DNA of 6,208 nt from Clostridia bacterium (GCA_018333845.1 JAGXSK010000076.1:1-6208), one strand, 5' to 3'. Counted from the stretch's first letter, positions 1 through 5,478 are shown. Numbers and translations: made by a program. The notes: a model not told the origin generated them from the sequence alone.

Positions 1-246
1 AAAACTTGGATGAAATACATACCCCAGGCCTCCGCCCTCAGCAAATATTGGCAGGCCCACAAGCCCTAGGGTCAGGTACACTATTTGACTCAATGCACCC
101 AGTCTTGGACCTAGAAGTATGCCTGCCAAAAACACAAAAAACACCTGTAAGGTAATTGGCAAATATGGTATAGGTATCTTAATAAATGCACCAACTGCTG
201 TTAAAGAAGCAAACATGGCAACTAAAGTAATTTTATACACATTCAT
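1..246 (-). CDS. bioY: Biotin transporter substrate-binding subunit BioY (N-terminal part)
   Basis: This is the first 82 residues of BioY, the membrane S-component that captures biotin for an ECF-type transporter; the rest lies beyond the left edge, and full BioY proteins are usually about 180-200 residues. The ATG at 246 opens MNVYKITLVAMF and runs without a stop to base 1. Hydrophobic stretches at about residues 5-22, 33-46 and 50-66 fit its first membrane helices. Helix 1 contains A13-x3-A17, the small-residue pattern by which S-components are known to contact the energising EcfT subunit. The stretch GLVGLPIFAEGGGLGY followed by HPSF matches the family's glycine-rich signature. A purine-rich ribosome binding site (AGGAGAGG, 257-264) precedes the start. 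The gene follows birA by 79 bp with a BirA operator in the gap and no clear terminator, so it could be read from its own promoter, from birA, or both. Biotin-dependent repression is inferred from the operator. Confidence 0.93.
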   Translation of the reverse strand, partial: MNVYKITLVAMFASLTAVGAFIKIPIPYLPITLQVFFVFLAGILLGPRLGALSQIVYLTLGLVGLPIFAEGGGLGYVFHPSF

Positions 247-279
247 GATTAATTGTCCTCTCCTCTCACACCCATATGA

Positions 280-310
280 TTGTTAACCATTGTTTTTGAA
301 TGGTTAACCA
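280..310 (-). promoter_or_regulatory. BirA operator upstream of bioY
   Basis: A 31-bp inverted repeat lies between birA and bioY. On the minus strand the left arm is TGGTTAACCATT and the right arm AATGGTTAACAA, matching at 11 of 12 positions around a 7-bp spacer. The GTTAAC cores (282-287 and 303-308) are 21 bp apart centre to centre, two helical turns. This matches the known Gram-positive BirA box, in which GTTAAC-type half sites flank about 15 bp. The operator ends 33 bp before the bioY start. I see no convincing -35/-10 pair here, so its exact position relative to the bioY promoter is not settled. The same element, with identical length and spacing, precedes birA. Confidence 0.85.
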
Positions 311-325
311 CAACTTTAAAAAAAT

Positions 326-1288
326 TTATTTTCCCTTTAGGCTAACTTCTCCACCATAAAAGGATATTTCCTGGTTATTAATTTTTAAAATAAGAGCACC
401 ATCCCTGCCTAGATCTACAGCTTTGCCTGTATGCTCTTTATCTCCAGAATATATTGTTACAATATTACCTATGGTATGACTGTTTTCTATACAAACCTTC
501 CTTGCCCTTTCAAAACCATTTTCAAGAAAATCTAGATAGAATTCCTCCAGGGTTTCTAAGTATTTTTGCAGCAACAACAGCCTGTCTATTTCCCTTCCCT
601 TGATAATCTTAAGGGAAACAGCTGTATTTGCTAGTTCCCCAGAAAAATCTTCCAGCTCCTGATTTACATTTATACCAACACCAGTAATTATATAGTTTAT
701 CCTATCCATTTCCCCCTTCATTTCTGTAAGTATTCCACAAACTTTTTTATTATCCACTAGCAAGTCGTTGGGCCATTTTATTTTTGCTTTTATTCCAAAG
801 TCCCCACTAAGTGCTGTCCATAGGGCTGCAGCAACTAACAAGGAGAGTTGGGAAGCATCCCGTGGGGGTATTGACGGCTTAAGAAGGATAGAAAACCATA
901 ATCCAGTTGATAGTGACTGCCAGTGCCTGCCCATTCGTCCCTTGCCGGCAGTTTGTTTTTCGGCTATAACCAGGGTTCCTTCAGGATACTCCTTATCTGC
1001 AAGTCTTTTTGCCTCTTCATTGGTTGAGCCAATTTCATGGAAATGTATTATATTTCCTGCAAGGAGCTTACACTTAAGTCCTAACCTTATTTTTTCAGGA
1101 GTAACATATTTATTCATATGCAACAACCTGTATCCCCTGCCAAACTGGGACTCAATACTATACCCATCTTCTTTTAAAGAATTAATATGCTTCCATACTG
1201 CAGTACGGGAGATGCCGAGCTTAGCACTTATTTCTTGTCCTGATACGTATTTCCTATTTAACAATATTTCAAGCAGCTTTGTTTTCAC
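326..1288 (-). CDS. birA: Bifunctional biotin-protein ligase and biotin repressor BirA
   Basis: BirA makes biotinyl-AMP and attaches biotin to carboxylase carrier domains; with corepressor bound it also dimerises on DNA. The 320-residue product has the full repressor-ligase layout. A winged helix occupies about residues 1-60 (recognition region ISRTAVWKHINSLKEDGY, then GRGYRL). The ligase domain, about 75-265, carries STNEEAK (88-94), the adenylate loop AGKGRMGRHW (114-123), KWPNDLL (171-177), the CGILTE strand (184-189) and GVGINVN (203-209). A small SH3-like domain ends the protein. An in-frame ATG at 1336 would be longer, but it lies in the promoter and operator. The GTG at 1288 has GAGGTG 7 bp upstream, and its VKTKLLEILL start is typical of the family. 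The HTH domain and the two adjacent operators make autoregulation very likely. Confidence 0.95.
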   Translation of the reverse strand: MKTKLLEILLNRKYVSGQEISAKLGISRTAVWKHINSLKEDGYSIESQFGRGYRLLHMNKYVTPEKIRLGLKCKLLAGNIIHFHEIGSTNEEAKRLADKEYPEGTLVIAEKQTAGKGRMGRHWQSLSTGLWFSILLKPSIPPRDASQLSLLVAAALWTALSGDFGIKAKIKWPNDLLVDNKKVCGILTEMKGEMDRINYIITGVGINVNQELEDFSGELANTAVSLKIIKGREIDRLLLLQKYLETLEEFYLDFLENGFERARKVCIENSHTIGNIVTIYSGDKEHTGKAVDLGRDGALILKINNQEISFYGGEVSLKGK

Positions 1289-1307
1289 AAATAAGCACCT
1301 CAAAAAT

Positions 1308-1336
1308 AGAATATCCTCAATCCAGCTTGTTGTCAA
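1308..1336 (-). promoter_or_regulatory. Sigma-A type promoter of birA
   Basis: On the minus strand, TTGACA (1331-1336) matches the -35 consensus exactly. It is followed after 17 bp by TATTCT (1308-1313), a five-of-six -10 box. Transcription should begin near 1300-1302, leaving a leader of only about 12-14 nt with the GAGGTG ribosome binding site (1296-1301) at its 5' edge. The -35 box lies inside the right half of the BirA operator (1330-1360), so a bound repressor would cover it. The promoter also rules out the longer birA start at 1336. Confidence 0.75.
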
Positions 1337-1360
1337 CCATTATTTAAACAAGGTTAACCT
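1330..1360 (-). promoter_or_regulatory. BirA operator upstream of birA
   Basis: A second 31-bp BirA box. On the minus strand its arms are AGGTTAACC and GGTTGACAA. The cores GTTAAC (1353-1358) and GTTGAC (1332-1337) are 21 bp apart, exactly as in the copy before bioY. One core has a single substitution that breaks the symmetry but creates the TTGACA -35 box of the birA promoter. The other end covers the last codon and TAA stop of the upstream amidohydrolase gene (GGT TAA C). Simple autorepression is the expected outcome, and read-through from the amidohydrolase gene would have to cross bound BirA. Confidence 0.85.
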
Positions 1361-2727
1361 TTCGTTGAATTTCTTAAAACTTCACCAGTTGGAGTTCCTG
1401 TGACAATCCCATTATTTACTGCCAGATTGCCATTGACAAAGACACTTTGAACACCTTTAGAATAAAGAGTTGTCTGCTGTCTAGTAGCTTCATCATTGAT
1501 ATTATTAAGGTCGAAGACTGCTATATCTGCTTTATATCCTTCCAATAGACGCCCCCTATCAGCTAATCCTAATCTGCTGGCTGGCATGGCTGTCATTTTA
1601 TGTATTAGTGTTTCTATGGACAGCAGGCTTTTATTTCGGGCATACTGGGCAATGATTCTGGGATAGTTACCATAAGCCCTTGGGTGAATAGCTGCACCAT
1701 TGACCTTAAGTCCAGAGTCACTAGCTATCATGACCTGGGGATGGGTTAAAGCCATTTCCAAATCTTCATCACTTATTGAGCAATAACTGCTGTCACCCAA
1801 ATCATTGCTAGAAAAATTATACCCATAAACATCAGCTTTAATATCTAATCCACTATCTCTGGCTTCTGATAACAGTTCTAAAATTTTCTCCATTTTACCC
1901 CAATTCTTCCTATGGGCAGCCTTAATATGGGAATACTGGACAGGCACCTTGGCCCTAAAGCCTATCTCTATTATTTCTTCAACTGCCGGGATCACCCTAT
2001 CACCTTCATCTCTAACATGAACTGAAAGGAAACCTCCATATTCAGCCAGCAAATAGCTCAACTCAACAATTTCATCTGTTGTAGCAAAGCTCTGGGGCCA
2101 GTATTCCAAAGCAACTGAAAAACCAAAAGCACCCGCTTGCAGGTTTTCTTGCAGCATATCAAGCATTGCCTGCATCTGGGCCCCATTAGGCCTAAGATTA
2201 GCATTACCTACAACACTGCGTCTTATTTCCCTGTAGCCTGAGAACATTCCATAATTGATCCCCATACCGTTAAGGTTGTCCAAAACACTGCCAATTTTCA
2301 CCTTGGAGTTACCGCAATTGCCTCCAATCTGTGCAGTTACTCCTTGCAGCAGCATCATTTCTGATCTGCCGTTATGAACCATGTAGTCTTCTGTGTGGGT
2401 GTGTATATCGATAAAGCCGGGGGATACAATTTTTCCCCTTGCATCTATTATCTCACAATTCTTGCCAGCAATTGACCTGGCTATTTTTATTATTCTATCG
2501 CCCTTAATGGCTATGTCACCTTCAAAGGGCTGTGAATTAGTTCCATCTATGATTAAACCTTTATGTATTAGATAATCACACTCTAGAAAATCAATATTGG
2601 GCATATTCACTTCAGATACATAAGCCTGTGTTTTTATATCTTTGGGCAAGCACCCTGTTAGGGTAAGCATAGTTGCAAGGGTGCCTGTCCCATAAATCAA
2701 AAAATCTCTCCGATTTATTCTTTGCAA
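1354..2727 (-). CDS. Exported N-acyl-D-amino acid deacylase-type zinc amidohydrolase (Tat lipoprotein)
   Basis: This is a 457-residue metal-dependent amidohydrolase of the D-aminoacylase group, which removes N-acyl groups from D-amino acids; the true substrate is unknown. Recognisable features are HTH (H109, H111), the GGNCG loop (C138), HVRDE (H237), YSHIKA (H267), SD (D337) and the HPRAYGNYPRII block, in family order. The N-terminus reads INRRDFL, then a hydrophobic run, then LTGC with C26. That is a twin-arginine motif plus a lipobox, so the enzyme is probably exported folded and lipid-anchored. The start is TTG at 2727, with GGGAG and AGAGG upstream; no ATG precedes the twin arginines. 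The spacing from H267 to D337 (70 residues) looks short compared with characterised family members. The gene has its own promoter-like region, and its stop lies in the birA operator. Dihydroorotase-like or dipeptidase activity cannot be excluded. Confidence 0.82.
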   Translation of the reverse strand: MQRINRRDFLIYGTGTLATMLTLTGCLPKDIKTQAYVSEVNMPNIDFLECDYLIHKGLIIDGTNSQPFEGDIAIKGDRIIKIARSIAGKNCEIIDARGKIVSPGFIDIHTHTEDYMVHNGRSEMMLLQGVTAQIGGNCGNSKVKIGSVLDNLNGMGINYGMFSGYREIRRSVVGNANLRPNGAQMQAMLDMLQENLQAGAFGFSVALEYWPQSFATTDEIVELSYLLAEYGGFLSVHVRDEGDRVIPAVEEIIEIGFRAKVPVQYSHIKAAHRKNWGKMEKILELLSEARDSGLDIKADVYGYNFSSNDLGDSSYCSISDEDLEMALTHPQVMIASDSGLKVNGAAIHPRAYGNYPRIIAQYARNKSLLSIETLIHKMTAMPASRLGLADRGRLLEGYKADIAVFDLNNINDEATRQQTTLYSKGVQSVFVNGNLAVNNGIVTGTPTGEVLRNSTKG

Positions 2728-2751
2728 TTTCCTCTACTCCCAATAAATAGT

Positions 2752-2781
2752 ATTATTTTATTGGTTTCGACAGAAAGTCAA
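2752..2781 (-). promoter_or_regulatory. Candidate promoter of the amidohydrolase gene
   Basis: On the minus strand TTGACT (2776-2781, five of six) is followed after 18 bp by AATAAT (2752-2757, five of six). TAAAAT, 15 bp after TTGACT, is an alternative -10. Initiation would fall near 2745, giving a leader of about 18 nt before the TTG start. It lies downstream of the fol terminator and just downstream of the 13-bp inverted repeat. The surrounding DNA is AT-rich, so chance matches are easy. Confidence 0.5.
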
Positions 2782-2796
2782 ACTTTCCTCCAATTT

Positions 2797-2833
2797 TTTC
2801 ATGTTAAATTAACAGGAAATATTTAACATGAAA
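2797..2833. repeat. 13-bp perfect inverted repeat, probable operator
   Basis: TTTCATGTTAAAT (2797-2809) and ATTTAACATGAAA (2821-2833) are exact inverse copies separated by 11 bp. A smaller symmetric element, TGTTAAATTAACA (2802-2814), overlaps the left arm, so three copies of the TTAACA core sit within 27 bp. The repeat is 15 bp upstream of the putative -35 box of the amidohydrolase gene. It is not followed by a T-run on either strand, so a terminator is unlikely. The likeliest role is a binding site for an unidentified regulator of the amidohydrolase gene. Confidence 0.6.
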
Positions 2834-2864
2834 TATCCCAAAACATGTAATACCCCCTCACAAC

Positions 2865-2887
2865 AAAAAATCCTTTTTATGAGGATT
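2865..2887 (-). terminator. Rho-independent terminator after folK
   Basis: On the minus strand AATCCT (2882-2887) pairs with AGGATT (2869-2874) across a 7-nt loop and continues into a T-run reaching 2865. An A-run lies upstream and could lengthen the stem against the T-run. It begins 32 bp after the folK stop, the right place to end the folate operon. The 6-bp stem is weak, so some read-through toward the amidohydrolase gene is possible. On the plus strand the same stem is followed by TTTTTT and could work in both directions, though no plus-strand gene needs it. Confidence 0.55.
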
Positions 2888-2919
2888 AGTTTTTTAAATG
2901 CAATTTTAATTTTACAAAT

Positions 2920-3411
2920 TTAATTATATTTATAAGTCAGAAGAACCGTCCCTTTGGTTGCTCTGGTTGAAAAGTTTTTCAGGGGTTCACCTGATGGGAG
3001 CTTTATATCAGGGTCAATTTCCAACAGGGGTACCAGCACAAAATCTCTTTCAGTTAAACCTATATGGGGAATGGTCAAATCCCTGGTGTTTATTACTTCA
3101 TTGCCATAAAGCAGGATGTCAATATCAATTGTCCTTGGGCCCCATCTAATGGTACGAACCCTGTCTAAATCCTTCTCAATTGCCATTATAACCTCTAAAA
3201 GCTTAGCTGGCATTAAAGTTGTCTCTATCTTTATAACCATATTTAAAAACCTGTTCTGCTCAACACCGCCAAAGGGTTCTGTTTCATATACAGAAGACAT
3301 ACCTGTAACTGTTATCTCCGGCATATTTTTCAGGGCGTTAATTGCTTTTTCCAGGTACTCTTTTCTATTACCTACATTAGAACCAAGTCCCAGGAATACT
3401 TGTGTGGTCAT
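2920..3411 (-). CDS. folK: 2-amino-4-hydroxy-6-hydroxymethyldihydropteridine pyrophosphokinase (HPPK)
   Basis: FolK transfers pyrophosphate from ATP to 6-hydroxymethyl-7,8-dihydropterin, making the substrate that FolP joins to p-aminobenzoate. The 163-residue protein has the usual length of a single-domain HPPK and all main motifs: GLGSNVG near the N-terminus (8-14), SVYETEPFG (40-48), QNRFLN (52-57) and RWGPRTIDIDILLYG (89-103). D96 and D98 correspond to the two magnesium-binding aspartates (D95/D97 in E. coli). IPHIGLTERDFVLVPL (114-129) supplies the conserved histidine and arginine, each offset by one from E. coli. The ATG at 3411 overlaps the folB stop in an ATGA, so the two are probably translationally coupled; GGAGAG lies about 10 bases upstream. 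It is the last gene of the fol run, with a terminator-like hairpin after it. In some bacteria folB and folK are fused; here they are separate. Confidence 0.97.
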   Translation of the reverse strand: MTTQVFLGLGSNVGNRKEYLEKAINALKNMPEITVTGMSSVYETEPFGGVEQNRFLNMVIKIETTLMPAKLLEVIMAIEKDLDRVRTIRWGPRTIDIDILLYGNEVINTRDLTIPHIGLTERDFVLVPLLEIDPDIKLPSGEPLKNFSTRATKGTVLLTYKYN

Positions 3412-3767
3412 GGTTTTTCTCTCTCCATCTCTACAGCCATGTAATTAAATTTGCCCTTTATAGGAGCTTGCGGTTTTTTAACTCTAACCAGAGTCCTAGT
3501 TACTCTCTCTTCCTCAAGTACTACATCTACGATGTTTTTTGCAACAGCTTCAATAAGGTCAAACCTTTTTTGTTCGACTATGTATTTAATTTTATCATAA
3601 AGTTCTCCATAATGGACCGTCTCTTGAAGGTCATCAGTATTGCCTGCCTTTTCTAAATCAAGCCAGAGTGTAACATCAACTATAAAGGGCTGCCCCTTTA
3701 ATTGTTCCTCTGGGAAAACTCCGTGAAAGCCCCAGAATTCCATACTATCCATTATTATTTTGTCCAA
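3408..3767 (-). CDS. folB: Dihydroneopterin aldolase
   Basis: FolB cleaves 7,8-dihydroneopterin to 6-hydroxymethyl-7,8-dihydropterin and glycolaldehyde, directly upstream of FolK in the pathway. With the TTG at 3767 as start the product is 119 residues, the normal length. It begins with the typical DKIIMDSMEFWGFHGVFPEE. Conserved active-site positions are present: E21 in the HGVFPEE loop, Y53 in TVHYGELY, E73 in FDLIEAVA and K98 in RVKKPQAP, matching E22, Y54, E74 and K100 of the S. aureus enzyme. An ATG at 3791 gives eight extra residues unlike the family, and those codons are the folP end plus the ribosome binding site. AGGAGGT sits 6 bp before the TTG. folB follows folP by 4 bp and overlaps folK by 4 bp, so the three are surely co-transcribed. 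Confidence 0.95.
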   Translation of the reverse strand: MDKIIMDSMEFWGFHGVFPEEQLKGQPFIVDVTLWLDLEKAGNTDDLQETVHYGELYDKIKYIVEQKRFDLIEAVAKNIVDVVLEEERVTRTLVRVKKPQAPIKGKFNYMAVEMEREKP

Positions 3768-3771
3768 AACC

Positions 3772-4950
3772 CTACCTCCTGACCATGGCATCCATCATTT
3801 TGCAAACCCTGACCATTTCTTTTACGTCATGTATTCTGATAATACTTGCCCCCCTGGCAATTCCTAGTGCCACTGTAGCAGCCGTTCCCTCTATTCTTTC
3901 TTCTACAGGCAGTTCCAAGACCTTGCCTATCATTGATTTCCTTGAAGTCCCTAGAAGAATTGCCTTACCCAGGGTTTTTAGCTCATCAAGCCTGTCCATA
4001 ATTTCCAGGTTGTGTTCCAGTGTCTTTCCAAAGCCTATTCCTGGGTCAATTATTATTTTATCTGAAGCAATGCCTGCAGCTTCAGCAATCTGTATGCTTT
4101 TTCTTAGAAAAGCAATAACATCTCCCATGAAATTATCATATTCTGTACCGTTTTGGTTGTGCATTACAATGATGGGAACTCCATAGCTAGAAACTACATG
4201 GGCCAACTGAGAATCCCTTCGGAGACCCCATACATCATTGATTATATGCACTCCCATATCAAGCACCTTTTGGGCTGTAGCTGCCTTGTATGTGTCAACT
4301 GAAATTGGCACATGAACCTCTTTTAACAATCTTTCCAGTACTGGTATTAACCTCTGGAGTTCTTCTTCTGCTTCAACTGGAATATGTCCGGGGCGGGTTG
4401 ACTCAGCACCCACATCTATAATATCTGCTCCTTCTTCAACCATTTTCAAGGCATGCTCCACAGCCCTGCCTTCATCAAAAAACTTGCCTCCATCAGAAAA
4501 GGAATCAGGAGTGAGATTTAATATGCCCATGACAATGGTTCTTTCACCAAGGGGAAGTGTGTATTGGCCCAGCTTTAACGGTTTAAGCTGGATCTGGGTA
4601 TTTTGAATTAGTTTTCCTATTTGCCTTCCTAGCTCAGGCAGTTTAAAAGGCTGCATTTTAAGCTTTTTAATGAGCTTATTATAGTCCCTGTGGGTTCCCA
4701 TGAGCAGCACTGAGGTCAGGGCAACGGAGCTGTCAACAACTCCCCTGGCAACTGCTGCTTCCCCACCAATTGAAAGCATTTCCTGCTTTAATATGTGGGC
4801 TATTTTAATTGGCACCTCATCAAGCTGGATGCACTGGAACAATGCCTTGGATGCCATTATTTTTACACCATGTATATCTACACCCATTTTAAAAAGGTGT
4901 TTCTCAACTTGCTCTATTGCCTTAAAATTAATCATTCTTAGATTAAACAT
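3772..4950 (-). CDS. folP: Dihydropteroate synthase with N-terminal extension
   Basis: FolP condenses 6-hydroxymethyldihydropterin pyrophosphate with p-aminobenzoate to dihydropteroate and is the sulfonamide target. Residues 130-392 form a complete TIM-barrel synthase: MGILNLTPDSFSDGG (141-155), DVGAESTRPG (179-188), SVDT (217-220), IND (237-239), IDPGIGFGKT (301-310), LGTSRKSMIG (333-342) and RIHDV (372-376). The usual enzyme is about 270-285 residues. This one has about 120 extra at the N-terminus, rich in helix-forming sequence with a GGEAAVARG stretch (62-70) and VLLMGTHRDYNKLIKKLK (81-98). I recall similar long FolP proteins in clostridia but know no function for the extension. The ATG at 4950 has AGGTG 7 bp upstream and starts 10 bp after the HD gene. 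The last codons and TAG stop are part of the folB ribosome binding site. Confidence 0.96.
   Translation of the reverse strand: MFNLRMINFKAIEQVEKHLFKMGVDIHGVKIMASKALFQCIQLDEVPIKIAHILKQEMLSIGGEAAVARGVVDSSVALTSVLLMGTHRDYNKLIKKLKMQPFKLPELGRQIGKLIQNTQIQLKPLKLGQYTLPLGERTIVMGILNLTPDSFSDGGKFFDEGRAVEHALKMVEEGADIIDVGAESTRPGHIPVEAEEELQRLIPVLERLLKEVHVPISVDTYKAATAQKVLDMGVHIINDVWGLRRDSQLAHVVSSYGVPIIVMHNQNGTEYDNFMGDVIAFLRKSIQIAEAAGIASDKIIIDPGIGFGKTLEHNLEIMDRLDELKTLGKAILLGTSRKSMIGKVLELPVEERIEGTAATVALGIARGASIIRIHDVKEMVRVCKMMDAMVRR
3774..3780 (-). promoter_or_regulatory. folB ribosome binding site overlapping the folP stop
   Basis: On the minus strand AGGAGGT is a near-perfect Shine-Dalgarno sequence made from the two final arginine codons and the first base of the TAG stop of folP (AGG AGG TAG). 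Six bases later comes TTG at 3767. This placement fixes the folB start and implies that ribosomes finishing folP can re-initiate on folB. Confidence 0.85.
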
Positions 4951-4960
4951 GTGGCATCAC

Positions 4961-5473
4961 CTAATAAATTTGTTTGCCTTGCTTGTATTCCAATTCAATT
5001 TTACATTCATCAATGACTTTGCAGCCCTTACATTGTCGAGACAGCTTGTCCCCCTCATACAGTTTTCTGCCAAAGGCTGAATTGGACTCGTTGTATTTTC
5101 TATGTTCCCCAATTGCCTGACATACAATTTTTATGTCCTCAAGTGCAAAACCAATGTCCTCCATAATATCTCTAGCAATCCTGCTGCTTATCAAGGCGTG
5201 ATCTGTTCCTTCTGTATATTGTTCAACCCTGCCTAGATCATGAAGAAGTCCTGCTGCATAAACCAGGTCTTTAACTTCTCCGGCATCCTTCCCAGGGAAT
5301 AGGTTTTTATACTGGTCTTTTTCAAGGACAAGGATGTATGTTATTCTGGATGTATCAAGAAAGTGCTGGAGATTATGCAGGCAAAATTCCCTATCCATCT
5401 CATACATATCCATCAGCTCGTTTCTCTTTATAAACTCTTCATGGTTTAGTATGGCCTTAATTTTTTCAGACAT
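4961..5473 (-). CDS. HD-domain phosphohydrolase with C-terminal cysteine motif
   Basis: This 170-residue soluble protein belongs to the HD metal-dependent phosphohydrolase superfamily; its substrate is unknown. The metal signature is complete: H33 (CLHNLQH), H78-D79 (GLLHDLGR), H92 (TDHALIS), H124 (AIGEHRKY) and D142 (EGDKLSR). Directly after D142 comes C148-x2-C151-x5-C157, a cluster that could bind zinc or another metal; I recall similar CxxC tails in clostridial HD proteins of this kind. The gene begins a tight run with folP, folB and folK, 10 bp before folP. A role in the pathway, such as removing phosphate from dihydroneopterin phosphates, is attractive but unproven; a nucleotide phosphatase or housekeeping role is equally possible. 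The start is placed at ATG 5473, 5 bp after AAGGTGG. A GTG three codons earlier lies within that ribosome binding site. Confidence 0.85.
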   Translation of the reverse strand: MSEKIKAILNHEEFIKRNELMDMYEMDREFCLHNLQHFLDTSRITYILVLEKDQYKNLFPGKDAGEVKDLVYAAGLLHDLGRVEQYTEGTDHALISSRIARDIMEDIGFALEDIKIVCQAIGEHRKYNESNSAFGRKLYEGDKLSRQCKGCKVIDECKIELEYKQGKQIY

Positions 5474-5478
5474 GTTTA

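Noticed and set aside
247..325. Riboswitch or terminator upstream of bioY
   Set aside because: The gap is only 79 bp and is filled by the operator and ribosome binding site. The hairpin the operator could form is not followed by a T-run, and I see no conserved riboswitch core.
1289..1336. ATG at 1336 as an earlier birA start
   Set aside because: It lies inside the -35 box and BirA operator, adds residues unlike other BirA proteins, and a good ribosome binding site serves the GTG at 1288.
768..1403. Long plus-strand open frame opposite birA
   Set aside because: It is antisense to a clearly recognised gene, its translation has no family likeness, and no ribosome binding site or promoter supports it. 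Other plus-strand open frames across the fol genes fail in the same way.
2797..2833. The 13-bp inverted repeat as a third BirA box
   Set aside because: Its cores (GTTAAA and TTTAAC) are 19 bp apart, not 21, and lack the flanking CC/GG of the two true boxes. A diverged site cannot be fully excluded.
2856..2884. CCTCA/TGAGG pairing as an alternative hairpin near the fol terminator
   Set aside because: Only 5 bp with a 19-nt loop; too weak to suggest an attenuator switching with the terminator stem.
2728..2919. Small gene in the longest intergenic gap
   Set aside because: No open frame of useful length with a ribosome binding site on either strand; the gap is accounted for by the terminator, inverted repeat and promoter.
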